Shown here: piece after piece, positions 49,699-60,300 of the stretch
Numbering within the stretch: position 1 is the stretch's first letter
Layout: each line of letters starts with the position of its first letter
DNA from: Neobacillus notoginsengisoli
GTDB taxonomy: Bacteria; Bacillota; Bacilli; Bacillales; Cytobacillaceae
Direction: 5' to 3'
Length of the DNA stretch: 64,000 bases
Assembly: GCF_003515685.1 (NCBI RefSeq)
Contig: NZ_QWEG01000002.1
Span: forward strand, 186,001 to 250,000
Program-made: the position numbers and the translations under genes
The notes under the pieces: model-generated
What the model was told of the DNA's origin: nothing
The model's input: only the letters and a program-made list of their open reading frames with translations
Databases searched by the model: none

Positions 49699-52600
49699 CG
49701 CTGTCATCCTCCTCGTTCTCTCCGCTCAGCAGCTTGACTAGCACGCTCTTTCCTTTCAGGATCGAGAAGCCGAATTCACTGCCGATGTCCTCGCGCATGT
49801 CCGCCGTTGTTTTTGCCGGCTTCAGCTGGAACTGTTCGGTAATGCCGCTGCCGACCCAAATCCCGTCGGCGCCGGTCAGGTGGCGCTTATACCATTTATC
49901 GAAGCTTAGGCCGGACAGGTTCCGGGCCGGTTCGCCGAAGATGATCGTGAGATTGTAGCGGGCCTCGCCCCTTTCCAAAATCAGGTTCAGTTTCTCGGAC
50001 CCTTCCGGAGAAAGAGCTTCCTTCAATGCAGCAACCGAATGAATGACAATCACCTTTTGCTCAAAGCTATCGGGTTCGGTGCCCTTCTCAAGCGCCTCCT
50101 TGTAGGAATTGTTGCGGTGAACGACCAGGTTGAACAACTCACCAATCGCCTCCTCGCACTCCTTCATAGTCGAGTAATAGGTGATGCCGGTGGCTTCCTG
50201 ATCCCCGAAGCTTTGCGGTGCGTCATACACAGTCACATCCAGTCCGGCTCTCTCCGCCATCAGCATGGAAAACTCATGCAGGAACGGAACATACTCGTCT
50301 CCCGATGCAAGAACCATATGGATATATGACTGCCCGAACGGGTAATGATGCACATTGAGCGAGTTTTTCTCGACGCCGATTGGAAGTGACAGGCTTTGCC
50401 CCGTTCCAATGGAATCTGCCAGGAAGTCGATATCGACTTTTTCAGGGAGGATCGGGATTTTTTTTGCAAAAGCCCCCTTCCACCCTGTTAGCAGTTTCCC
50501 GCATGCCTCCTGGATGAACGGGTATGGCACCGGGTCGTCGGTCACATGGGCGATTTGGAATTCGTATACGTCATCCCGTCTAATCAGCCCGCGCCCTTTG
50601 TGTTTCGACGGGAACAGCCCTTCTGTTTTCCCGACGACTGTTGAATAATCGGATTCATCATTTAATTGCAGCGTGATGAGCTGCTTGAAATTTTGCAAAA
50701 GGCGGAAGCGGACAACGCTCGTGCCCAGTGCTGTCAGGACAAAGTAAATGCCATACTTCGTGCCTTCGCGCGACAGGAAGGAAACCGCTTCTTCCTTCTC
50801 TTCGTAAATCTCGGTGAACGCGGCAAAGTTGTTGATCGCGACAATGATCGACGGCATATTTTTGCCAGTCGCCGTGACGTACGAAGCAAGATCGCCGCCG
50901 TAATCGGCGAACAGCTTCTTCCTTCGGCCAATCTCCGACTGGAGCATTTTAAACAAATTGCTCACTTTCTCCCCTTCGTAAGAAAAGATGACGTCGCCGA
51001 CATGCGGCGCCTTCTCGAACGCGCGCAGTGTTTCAGAGGAGAAGTCGAGCAAGTAAATATTCACCTCGTCCGGCGTGTGCTCATGGATGAGCGAATAGAC
51101 CATCGTGTTCAGGAACGTCGTCTTCCCGCTTCCGGCCACCCCGTAAACAATCGTGTTGCCTTCTTCAGTCAGCGGGAGCGTGAACAGGCACTGGCGCTGC
51201 CTCGCCGGGTCGTCGTACTCGCCGATGACCGGGTTGAGGACGATTGAAGCGGCAGGCTGTATCCCGCTGCTGACCGCAGGAGTCTCTTGCATTTTTGTTT
51301 CCTGGAGCTGACCTTTCGCAGGATCGATTTCCACCGTTGCGGAAACTTCCGCCTGGCCTGGCAGGACCCCGGCTAAATTTGCGCTATGAGCCGGCTGATC
51401 CCTCTCTGACTGGCTGGCTTGGTTGGCACCCTGCCCCAGCTGGTTTCGCGGGTCAAGCAGGAATGAGCGGGTCGGACGGATGCTGTGCCGCTTTTTGACA
51501 TCGTCGAGCAAAATCATTGCCGGGATCGGCTCGAGCCAGAGCGGCCTGACCTTAATCTTTTCCTCGTCGGCGATATGGCTGAGATAATCCGTAATCACAT
51601 CCATCTGCTTCTTCGGATTGGCGAACTTGCCTTTCCTTTTATCCATTTTCGCCTCTTTCAACGTGCGCCCGTTGCGGTCAATGACGACAACGCTGCTGTC
51701 CCTTTCAGCGACAGCCTTGTCAGAAGGATAATACGGCGCGCCGGCCCAGGCGGACTGACCCATTTCAAACAGCTCATTATAGCCGACCTGGAGGTAGAAG
51801 CGCCCAGTGTCGGTGAGCTCAGCCGCGTCAGGGCGCTTGAGCATATCCATACTGTCGGCCCGTTCCTGGACCTTCAGGCTGACGCGGAACTTGCTGTTCG
51901 CCCAAATCTGGTCGTCCACAACGCCGCTCGGCTTCTGGGTCGCGAGAATCAGGTGGACGCCGAGGCTCCGCCCGATTCGCGCCGCGCTGACGAGCTTCTG
52001 CATGAATTCTGGCTGCTGTGTCTTCAGCTCGGCAAATTCATCAGAAATGATGAACAAATGCTGGAGCGGTTCATCAACAATGCCTTCGCGGAATTGTTTC
52101 TGATATTTGTAAATATCGATATTGCTTTCGCCGACCTTTTTGCTCGCTTCGGCAAAAACAGACTGGCGTCGCTTCAGCTCGCTTTCAATCGAAACGAGTG
52201 AGCGTTTGATAGCCGCGCCGTCAAGGTTCGTGATGATACCCGCGGTATGCGGCAGCTTTTCAAACGACTTCGCCATCCCGCCGCCTTTATAGTCGATGAG
52301 GATGAAGGCAACCTCATGCGGATGGTAATTGACGGCGAGTGACAAGATATAGGAAATAATGAACTCACTTTTCCCAGAGCCGGTCATCCCGGCGACGAGG
52401 CCATGGGGGCCATGGAACTTTTCATGTAAGTCGAGCTTGAACGTTTCGCCAAGCGTATCAACGCCGATTGGCGCCTCGAGCGATTTCGTCGGGTCATTGT
52501 CCTTCCAGCGGGTCAGCGCGTTCAGGTGCTCGACTTTGCCTACGCCGAACATTTCGAGGAAGGTGACCATCTTCGGCAAATTGAACGAACCTCCCGATGT

Positions 52601-54508
52601 ATCGAGCTGGACATTCGACAGCTTCACACTCAGCGCAGTCGGGGCGGTGTTCAAGTAAATATCCGGAACGAATGAGATCGACTTGCCGGTTATATCGCTT
52701 TTATCAAACAGCTTCCCGCTGTTTTTCTCGATTTCGACAACCGTCGTGCACTCTTTCGGCAGGTTTTTCAGCTCGTCGTAAAACGTCACGACGCTAATAT
52801 GTATGTTTTCTTTTTTGGAGTAAACCTGCTTCAGCATCTCGGCTCTGATTGCAAGCGGCCTGCTCAACGCAAAAATAATATAGGTAGGCTTTACGTCCTC
52901 AAGCTCGCTTTCATTGATTTCGGAACGGTGTTCAATTTCTTTTTCAATGTAGGCAGAAACTTCCTTTACTTCGTTTTGATTCGTGGCGATGAAACGGAAC
53001 TTATTATCATCGCTCCACACATGCGGCAGCCATTTTGTAAAGCCAAAGTCATCTTGTTCGGCTTCGTCATAGATGAAGACCATTTTCACTTCGTCATAGC
53101 TATACAAGGCCGCAATCTGGATGATCAGCCCTTTTGCAAACTCGACGGTCTCTTTTCGGTTGCCGATGACACCGGAGATGTGATTTTCAAAGAAGGATAA
53201 AGTAATGGGAATGTTTTTTAAAACTTTAGGAGCTTCGCACAAGGTGTATAGTTCTTCCTGGAGATTGTCATCGTCGATGCTGAACTTTTTCTCGGAGTAG
53301 GAAATATCGGCAATCATCCGACCGCTGCCGACTCCTGCCCTTATTTTCAAAAAGTCATTCTGGCCTCGTCCGCGCTCCCATAAGTTGCGCTGGACATGAT
53401 GGATTCTCGCGACGCAGTCCTCGACCGGAACATGATTCTCACGGAAGAGTTCCTCCTGGCGTTCAGCTTCTTCGTTGAACATGACTGCGACCCGGTCCAA
53501 ATACGCTTTGTACTTCTCTTGTCGGATTTTCTCTTTTTTGCGCCTCCGCCTTCTGTCATATCTTTTTGTCAAAATTGGCCATAAAACAGTGCCTAACAGC
53601 ATGCTCACAGACATGACGATCGATGGAATCGCCCGCGTGATATCGCCGGTGGTCATCGCACTGTTGACCGCGAACATGGCGGTTGCCATCGATGCCATCC
53701 CCATCGTCATCGAAGGGCCAATCAAGAACATAATTGGGATTTCATCGCCGATCGCATTCGGCGGCGGCGAGTCGATTTTAAAAACCGGTTTATCGAGGTC
53801 CCGCTTGAAACGTGGGGATCGGTAAAAATAGTCCGGCTGCGGAAGCTCAAACTCGTCTTCTTCCTCATCCACCTGCTCAGGGGTTTGGCTGATGAACGGT
53901 TTTAACTTGCCGCGGACGGTAACAGTGCCGTCGGGATTATTCAATGCGACGAAGTGGTTGCCGACAATTAGCTTGAAGCCCATGATATAAATCATGTCTC
54001 CGAATTTGAGGCTCTTTTTTGCCACCCGCTCCCCATCAACGAAAGTCCCATTCGTGCTCGAAAGGTCCGTAATATGCCACTGCCCATCACGGTAGGCTAA
54101 AGTCGCATGCGAGGCGGAAACAAATTGGTTGGCAAGAATAATGTCATTTTGCTCGGCCCGGCCGATCGATAAGTCCATGTCCCCATCAGCGAGGAACTTC
54201 ATGAACGTCTGGCGGTCCTCCGTATTCGGCTCCGTAAAAATCAGCGCCTTGCTCCCGGTTTGTTCAATCGACAAGGTATAAATGCTCAGGGACTTGAGAA
54301 TCGTACTCCGCACATACTGGCCGGACGAATCCCGCACCCGCACATCCTTATTCGACTTCAGCACCCACTCCCCATTCACACCCTCAATCCCAATCAACTT
54401 ACGATTCGATCCATCATCAGCAGCCTCGGACACCCAATACTGCCCCGTCACCCTCTCCGGCAACGTAATCGAACCCAACCGATCCATATGAATAAGCGTT
54501 ACAATCAT
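49691..54508 (-). CDS. essC: T7SS motor ATPase EssC/YukB (FHA + FtsK/SpoIIIE)
   Basis: 1605 residues, the length expected for EssC. N-terminal FHA-type domains: a first at ~1-100 and a second at ~112-180 with SIGRAEQNDI, SASHATL and SSTNGTFVDG. Two membrane helices at ~245-300 and a basic stretch follow. ATPase domain 1 has Walker A GMTGSGKS at 707-714 and LIDYKGGG; domain 2 has GVAGSGKT near 1122 and YLLDF; a third, degenerate domain lies at the C terminus. A Gln/Ala/Ser linker lies between domains 1 and 2. It drives export of WXG100 and toxin substrates. ATG 54508 is chosen for GGGAGG seven bases upstream; the frame extends to 54658 through a REP-A piece. Confidence 0.96.
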   Translation of the reverse strand: MIVTLIHMDRLGSITLPERVTGQYWVSEAADDGSNRKLIGIEGVNGEWVLKSNKDVRVRDSSGQYVRSTILKSLSIYTLSIEQTGSKALIFTEPNTEDRQTFMKFLADGDMDLSIGRAEQNDIILANQFVSASHATLAYRDGQWHITDLSSTNGTFVDGERVAKKSLKFGDMIYIMGFKLIVGNHFVALNNPDGTVTVRGKLKPFISQTPEQVDEEEDEFELPQPDYFYRSPRFKRDLDKPVFKIDSPPPNAIGDEIPIMFLIGPSMTMGMASMATAMFAVNSAMTTGDITRAIPSIVMSVSMLLGTVLWPILTKRYDRRRRRKKEKIRQEKYKAYLDRVAVMFNEEAERQEELFRENHVPVEDCVARIHHVQRNLWERGRGQNDFLKIRAGVGSGRMIADISYSEKKFSIDDDNLQEELYTLCEAPKVLKNIPITLSFFENHISGVIGNRKETVEFAKGLIIQIAALYSYDEVKMVFIYDEAEQDDFGFTKWLPHVWSDDNKFRFIATNQNEVKEVSAYIEKEIEHRSEINESELEDVKPTYIIFALSRPLAIRAEMLKQVYSKKENIHISVVTFYDELKNLPKECTTVVEIEKNSGKLFDKSDITGKSISFVPDIYLNTAPTALSVKLSNVQLDTSGGSFNLPKMVTFLEMFGVGKVEHLNALTRWKDNDPTKSLEAPIGVDTLGETFKLDLHEKFHGPHGLVAGMTGSGKSEFIISYILSLAVNYHPHEVAFILIDYKGGGMAKSFEKLPHTAGIITNLDGAAIKRSLVSIESELKRRQSVFAEASKKVGESNIDIYKYQKQFREGIVDEPLQHLFIISDEFAELKTQQPEFMQKLVSAARIGRSLGVHLILATQKPSGVVDDQIWANSKFRVSLKVQERADSMDMLKRPDAAELTDTGRFYLQVGYNELFEMGQSAWAGAPYYPSDKAVAERDSSVVVIDRNGRTLKEAKMDKRKGKFANPKKQMDVITDYLSHIADEEKIKVRPLWLEPIPAMILLDDVKKRHSIRPTRSFLLDPRNQLGQGANQASQSERDQPAHSANLAGVLPGQAEVSATVEIDPAKGQLQETKMQETPAVSSGIQPAASIVLNPVIGEYDDPARQRQCLFTLPLTEEGNTIVYGVAGSGKTTFLNTMVYSLIHEHTPDEVNIYLLDFSSETLRAFEKAPHVGDVIFSYEGEKVSNLFKMLQSEIGRRKKLFADYGGDLASYVTATGKNMPSIIVAINNFAAFTEIYEEKEEAVSFLSREGTKYGIYFVLTALGTSVVRFRLLQNFKQLITLQLNDESDYSTVVGKTEGLFPSKHKGRGLIRRDDVYEFQIAHVTDDPVPYPFIQEACGKLLTGWKGAFAKKIPILPEKVDIDFLADSIGTGQSLSLPIGVEKNSLNVHHYPFGQSYIHMVLASGDEYVPFLHEFSMLMAERAGLDVTVYDAPQSFGDQEATGITYYSTMKECEEAIGELFNLVVHRNNSYKEALEKGTEPDSFEQKVIVIHSVAALKEALSPEGSEKLNLILERGEARYNLTIIFGEPARNLSGLSFDKWYKRHLTGADGIWVGSGITEQFQLKPAKTTADMREDIGSEFGFSILKGKSVLVKLLSGENEEDDSDE

Positions 54509-54542
54509 AAACAAACCTCCCATTGAAACAACCAATTTTCCA

Positions 54543-54574
54543 ATGAAGCAGGGGGACGGTTCCGGTGCCTCATT
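54543..54574. repeat. REP-A half copy, copy 6, upstream of essC
   Basis: GAAGCAGGGGGACGGTTCC then GGTGCCTCATTT; only the left outer arm remains, with a short inverted continuation. It lies about 35 bp before the essC start. Confidence 0.8.
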
Positions 54575-54778
54575 TTCTTTTATTTTTATGCCGCCTTTAA
54601 AGATTAGGAGACGATCTTGTTCAACCACTTCGGTTGCCTGTCTAAAAGCAGGAACCAACAGTCCAAGTCTTTCTTTCTTGAGTTAGGTCCGACATGCTTT
54701 CTGGCGACCTTGGTTTTGCCTATCAACATAGTGAAAAGATAGATTAAGAGATATTTTACCATTTCCCAACCGAAATTT

Positions 54779-54805
54779 ATTGTAATAACCTGGATTTATT
54801 ACAAT
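54779..54805. promoter_or_regulatory. Perfect 10-bp inverted repeat in the essC / GGDEF-EAL divergent region
   Basis: ATTGTAATAA, seven bases, TTATTACAAT. It is not followed by a T run, so an operator is likelier than a terminator. It lies 270 bp before essC and about 190 bp before the promoter of the divergent gene. The rest of 54575-54990 shows no gene or other signal. Confidence 0.55.
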
Positions 54806-54994
54806 ATTTCAAAAAATGGGCAAAACGTCGCATGCTGTCGAAATAAAGACAGTCAGTTGGATAGGTATTTAGAATTATTTTTAGGAAAAAGAAGGAAATG
54901 AACAGAGTCGGGTCTCCTCATACCTAATGGCCAGAAACAGGAGGCTAAATTTTTACACTTTCCCGCAAATTCCCCTATTTTTCAGTTGGAAGCA

Positions 54995-55023
54995 TTTTCA
55001 TTTTTAGTTTCTATGTTTATAAT
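54995..55023 (+). promoter_or_regulatory. Candidate sigma-A promoter of the PAS-GGDEF-EAL gene
   Basis: TTTTCA, 17 bp, TATAAT; the -10 box is a perfect match. The leader would be about 120 nt. Confidence 0.6.
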
Positions 55024-55153
55024 AGTGAAAAGTTCTTACATAAGAGTTTTCGATTTTAGAAGTAATGAATCATGATATAGATTTGTGTTTGGGGATGATT
55101 TTTGCAAATTATATAATTCTTTAGATTTGAGCATTGATAGGAGGGCGTTCAAG

Positions 55154-57322
55154 ATGGAGACAATTAAAAAGGGGCATGGGGAAGAAGCAAACGAGGTTAC
55201 TAGCCTTGGGGATAGCAGTTTCCATGAATTACATGATCGGAATACGATGTTCAAAAACATCTGTGAAGCCCTCAACGTCGGAATTTGGTCATTCGATTTA
55301 CATAAGCAGGATTTTCTCTTTATCTCAAAAGGGGTAGAAAATATCTCGGGCTATACGGCCGAAGAAATCAAATTGATTTCCTGGCAGTCCATTATCCATC
55401 CGGATGACCTTGTTTCGTATAAAAGCCTCGAGCCCAAAATATTAAATGGGAATAAACATTACCATCAATATAGAATCATCCATAAGTCCGGTGAAACAAG
55501 GTGGATTGGCGGACACATGATTCCGATCACCGGTACATACGGGAATGTAGTTAGAATGGACGGCACCATATCAGATATTACCCAACAAATTTTGCATGAA
55601 GAGCAAATCACCCGCCTCGCTTTTCATGATCATCTGACAGGCGTAGCGAATCGAAGGATGTTCGATGAAAAAATCGCTCATTTGTGTAAATCTTTTGCAA
55701 AAAGAGAACCCCGTCACAATGAAACTTTTTCAATCCTGTACATTGATTTGGATCGTTTTAAAAACATCAATTCTTCACTTGGACGGTCTGTGGCAGATCA
55801 GCTGCTTAGAAACTTTGCCTCCAGAATTGAAAAAGTACTGAATGAATCTTCACTGCTGGCGCGAATTAGCGGTGACGAATTCGGCATTATTTTATGGAAC
55901 ACAGAAGGTCTGGAAGAAAGCACGGAACTGGCGGAAAAGATTATTGAAATCACCCAGCATCCCTTTTTCATAGGCGCGTTTGAGTTGTATATTACTACGA
56001 GCATCGGAATTAGCACGTATCCGAACGACGGGGACAATGTCGAGACCCTTGTCAAAAATGCCTCTGCGGCGCGTTACCAGGCAAAGGAAAGAGGGAAAAA
56101 TGGCTACCACCACTATACCTCCTCTATGAATATTGCGTCCTACAAGCTTTTTATGATTGAAAGAGATTTGCGGAGCGGGATAAAGGATAAAGAACTCTAT
56201 TTGCACTATCAGCCTAGAGTCGATGCGAAGACGGGCAAAATGATTAGCGCTGAAGCACTGATTCGCTGGGAACATCCAATCTGGGGGTTGATTTCTCCAG
56301 GTGAATTCATCCCTGTCGCCGAACAAAGTGATTTAATCTTGCATATTGGCGAGTTTGTCATCGATAAGGCATGTCAAACATTAAGCGACTGGAAGCGAAA
56401 AGGGCTGCCCATTGTCCCGATATCAATTAACATCTCAGCGAAACGGTTTCTTAAAACAGACTGGATCAATAAACTCCAAATCACGCTTGATGATTACCAG
56501 CTAGACCCATCCTTCCTAGAAATTGAAATTACCGAGACGGCACTCATTATGCACACAGAAGCGGTCAATACATCTTTGAAGCTTTTAAAGGACATTGGCA
56601 TCCGAGTCGCATTGGACGACTTCGGCACCGGCTATTCTTCATTAACCTACCTGAAGCAGTTTCCGGTTGACACTCTAAAAATCGACCGCTCATTTATCAA
56701 AAACCTTTCCGAATCGGCGCAGGACCAATTGATTACGAAATCGATTATCACCCTCGCCCACGGTCTGAACATGCGCGTCGTCGCTGAAGGTGTCGAAGAA
56801 GTGGACCAATTAACCTTTTTGCAAGAATTGAATTGCGATGAAATCCAGGGGTATTTGTTCAGCAAGCCGGTATCCGGCCGTGAATTCGAGGTTCTTTTGC
56901 AAAAGCAGGTTCTGAAACCGACGAAGCCTCCCAATAAGTTCGGTTCTTTTTCCGACAGAAGCGAGTTCGACCTTGTCACCTTGCCCCGCCCGTTAAGCGC
57001 CATAATGTCATTAAAATCCCTGCACGGCAAAGAAGTGAATGTCGGGAATTCCGAGGTGTCCATTCAGACAATCGGCCAAAAAAGCCTCAGCTTCATTTCC
57101 GGCATCAACCTCCCAGCCAGGCCCGAACTCCTGCTGCAACTGAAAACAACCATCGCCGGCGAACCCATCAACCTCAGCGGAATCATCAGCTGGAAAAAAG
57201 AACAACACGACCATTTCCAATACGAACTCACCTACAAAACAGATGACGAAAATCAAACTGACCACCTTCACAAATTACTGAGGCTGGGGACGGTTCCAGC
57301 GCTTCATTCGGGTCCCGAATGA
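55154..57322 (+). CDS. PAS-GGDEF-EAL cyclic-di-GMP protein (DgcW/YkoW-like)
   Basis: 722 residues. PAS domain at ~35-150 (NISGYTAEEIKLISWQ, IHPDD, HKSGETRWIGG), GGDEF domain with SGDEF as its signature, then EAL with EALIRWEHP, ITETALIM, DDFGTGYSSL and EGVEE, so phosphodiesterase residues are present. A PilZ-like C-terminal region follows. No membrane helix. The order matches YkoW/DgcW of B. subtilis. ATG 55154 has GGAGGG eight bases upstream. The last ~11 codons (GTVPALHSGPE) come from a REP-A element in which the stop codon lies, so the native C terminus has been replaced. Confidence 0.9.
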   Translation: METIKKGHGEEANEVTSLGDSSFHELHDRNTMFKNICEALNVGIWSFDLHKQDFLFISKGVENISGYTAEEIKLISWQSIIHPDDLVSYKSLEPKILNGNKHYHQYRIIHKSGETRWIGGHMIPITGTYGNVVRMDGTISDITQQILHEEQITRLAFHDHLTGVANRRMFDEKIAHLCKSFAKREPRHNETFSILYIDLDRFKNINSSLGRSVADQLLRNFASRIEKVLNESSLLARISGDEFGIILWNTEGLEESTELAEKIIEITQHPFFIGAFELYITTSIGISTYPNDGDNVETLVKNASAARYQAKERGKNGYHHYTSSMNIASYKLFMIERDLRSGIKDKELYLHYQPRVDAKTGKMISAEALIRWEHPIWGLISPGEFIPVAEQSDLILHIGEFVIDKACQTLSDWKRKGLPIVPISINISAKRFLKTDWINKLQITLDDYQLDPSFLEIEITETALIMHTEAVNTSLKLLKDIGIRVALDDFGTGYSSLTYLKQFPVDTLKIDRSFIKNLSESAQDQLITKSIITLAHGLNMRVVAEGVEEVDQLTFLQELNCDEIQGYLFSKPVSGREFEVLLQKQVLKPTKPPNKFGSFSDRSEFDLVTLPRPLSAIMSLKSLHGKEVNVGNSEVSIQTIGQKSLSFISGINLPARPELLLQLKTTIAGEPINLSGIISWKKEQHDHFQYELTYKTDDENQTDHLHKLLRLGTVPALHSGPE

Positions 57323-57390
57323 AGCAGCGGAACCGTCCCTTTGCTTCTTTCGAGAGGCGAATGAGGCAGCGGAACCGTCCCCCTGCCTCA
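57281..57390. repeat. REP-A palindrome, copy 7 (double), overlapping the GGDEF-EAL stop
   Basis: A full REP-A unit (GGGGACGGTTCC ... GGAACCGTCCC, centre CATTCGGGTCCCGAATG) is followed by CTTCTTTCGAGAGGCGAATG and another right arm GGAACCGTCCCC. It lies between two convergent genes. Confidence 0.95.
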
Positions 57391-57398
57391 CCCGTGCC

Positions 57399-60300
57399 TC
57401 ATGGTTTAGCGCTTTTTACAACTGTCCAGCCGCTGTAGATTTTGGTTTTGCCGACGAGTCGGTAGGCGCGTGTTTTGTAGTAGTAGGTTTTGCCTTTTGT
57501 GAGTTTGGTGTTTGTAAATGTCAGGCTTTTTGTGTCTGCTGCTAGGGTGTAGGTTCCGTTTGTCGTGGTGGCCCGGTGGATTTCATAGCCGGTTGCGCCT
57601 GTCACCGCGCTGTATGAGACTTTGATGCTGGTGGAGCTCGCCCGTGCAGCTGTAAAGTTTGCAGGTACGGCCGGCACCGGCTTTGCCGAAACGACCGACG
57701 AGTAGCCGCTGTAAATTTTTGAGGTGCCGACTGTCCTATAGGCGCGGACCTTGTAATAATAGGCTTTCCCGGTTGTTAGTCCGCTGTTCGTGAAGCTTGT
57801 CGCGGTTGTCGTGCCTACCAACGTATACGTTCCGGAACTCGTTGTGGCCCGGTAAACCTGATAGCCGCTTGCACCGCTGACGGCGGCCCAACTTGTTTTA
57901 ATGCTGTTATACGATGCGGAGGCCGCTTTTGCAGATGCTGGCACTGAAGGGATTGGCTTTGCCGACACAACTGCCGAGTAGCCGCTGTAAACCTTTGCAG
58001 TCCCAACCATCCTGTAGGCACGAACTTTATAGTAATAAGTTGCTCCCGGTGTCAGAGCGCTGTTTGTGAAGCTCGTCGAGGTTGTTGACCCAACCAGCGA
58101 ATACGTTCCTGTGCTCGCTGTTGATCTGTAAACCTCGTAGCCGCTTGACCCGCTCACCGCCGCCCAGCTCGTTTTAATGCTGTTATAAGACGCGGAGGCC
58201 GCTTTTGCCGAAACAGGAACCGACAGCACTGGTTTCGCTGAAACGACCGGACTGTAATCGCTGTATACGGTGGAAGTGCCGGTCTTATAAGCACGGATTT
58301 TGTAATAATACGTCGTGCCGGTGTTCAGGGAACTGTTAACAAACGACGTTCCACTTACCGTTCCAACCTTGCTGTAAGTCCCCGCTGCCGACGTCGACCT
58401 GTAAATCTCATAACCCGATGCCGCACTTCCCGCGGTCCAGGTTAGTTTCACACTGTTGTACGTGTTCGGAGCCGCTTTTACGCTAATCGGCATCGCAAGC
58501 TTGACTGTCACGACAGCCGCTTCACTCACATTTCCGGCCGCATCCTGGGCATAGACGGATATCTTTGTCCCTGCCGGCTGGGCTGGAATGGCGATACTAA
58601 ATGTTCCGGAGGAAGACGCGGTTGTTTTGCCGATTTCCTTGCTATTTACTTTTGCAAAAACAGCCGCGTTCGCCTCGGCGCTTCCTGTCAGCTTCGTCTC
58701 TTTATCGGTGACCGACTTTACAACCGGTTTTGCCGGAGGCGTGACATCTGCATTTTTCTTCGTAAAATACGTATATGTGATATTTTGGCCTTTTGAAGAT
58801 GGCTCCTTGAACCCATCACTCGAAAGGTAAGGGACGGCAATCGCTCCGCCGCCGCGTAAGCTTGTCGGGCTGCTGCCTGTGTATGGCCGCTCTTTTACCG
58901 AGTTGAAGAACGGATCACCTTTAAATCCATTCAATCCCGTCGCTTCTTTTTGCAAAAGTGCCCCTCGGAAATGGGTCATCAATTTCCCGAACGTCATAGC
59001 CGAGCTGATATACTTTTTCGCAAGGTTTTCGACCGCAAGATAGTTGTTGTTTGGATCATTGATAAGCTCCTTATAGATTCCGTTCCCCTTGCCCGCCTGC
59101 ACCCTTATATACTGGCTGAACAAGTAAGAAAGTGCGTAGTTGGCAAGCACATCACCTTGATTGTCCCAGTAGACCAAAGAATGCCCATTCGGGATCGAAG
59201 TCGTGTAATTGTAATAATCAATCCGCTCCTGGACGCCTTTACCGGAATAAACCTGCTCTGATGCAAGCGATAGCGCTTCGTTCAGCCAAACATCCATCGG
59301 CGCCTTGCCCTCCACGAGCACATTCTGGTTGAAATTGACCATGTGCTGGAATTCATGCGCGAGAATTCCATAAGCCGGACTGACATCCTTTGTCGTGCCG
59401 CCCATTGTCGGGTACGTGTCGATATAAAAGATTTCCGATTTGTTGGAGTAATTCTGATTATAAAGATCCAGCCCGTAGAAATAGCCGCCGACATACCCGC
59501 CGGAACCGTTGAATCCGTCGAGGATATCGAAACAGAGGATGTTAATTTTCCCATTGCCGTCAACGTCGGATTCTTTGCCAAAATTCGTATTAATCGTTGA
59601 ATAAATTTTCGCATCAAATTCCCTTCCGAGCTGGGCCGCCTGGGCATCCGAAATCTGGCTGTTATGGACCCAAATGTCGCCCTTTGTCCCGCTGTACGCC
59701 AGCCTCGCATTGATTTGATAAGGCGTGTTCCAAACAAGGTTCATCACCCAGAAAGACTTCGTATCGCCGACATTATACGAAGCCGAGAAACCCTTCGTAT
59801 TTTTATCGACAAGGCTGCCCTTTACCTTGGCCGGGTCAAAAGGAATATTGACATCCAACCGGTAAGCTTCCTGCTTTAGCTTTTTTGAAAAGGTGTACTG
59901 TTTGTTGTTGATGGAGAACGTTCCGGTCGGCTGGCTCGTACTCCCGTCAGCCGATTCATTACTGATCAAGGCGAAGGAATCCGGCTCCCCGCCACCGCCG
60001 CTGCCTTTATAGAATGGGTTTTTAATTTTGAACAAGGTGTAATCAGAATAATAGGCAGCCTGGGTTGGCGTGACTCCCGCAATCATATAAATATAAGGCT
60101 GGTCCAGGAAGTCGGCCTTTTCAAAAGTTGCATTCAAGTAAACGGCGTCATACCCGTACGTATCAAAGCCGCTCATAGAATCGTAAAATAGCTTTCCGTC
60201 AATCTCTTTATAATACTCAATCCAAAAATAGCGGTCCTTGGCATACTTATATTCCGATTGGTACCATAGCTTCAGCAGCCAGTCCTTCGCATTGTAATCA

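Noticed and set aside
54509-54658. N-terminal extension of EssC by 50 residues
   Set aside because: The extension runs through a REP-A piece and lacks a ribosome binding site; ATG 54508 has GGGAGG at the right distance and begins the usual EssC N terminus.
55784-55900. Inactive GGDEF because of SGDEF
   Set aside because: SGDEF is a known active variant, so loss of cyclase activity cannot be claimed from it.
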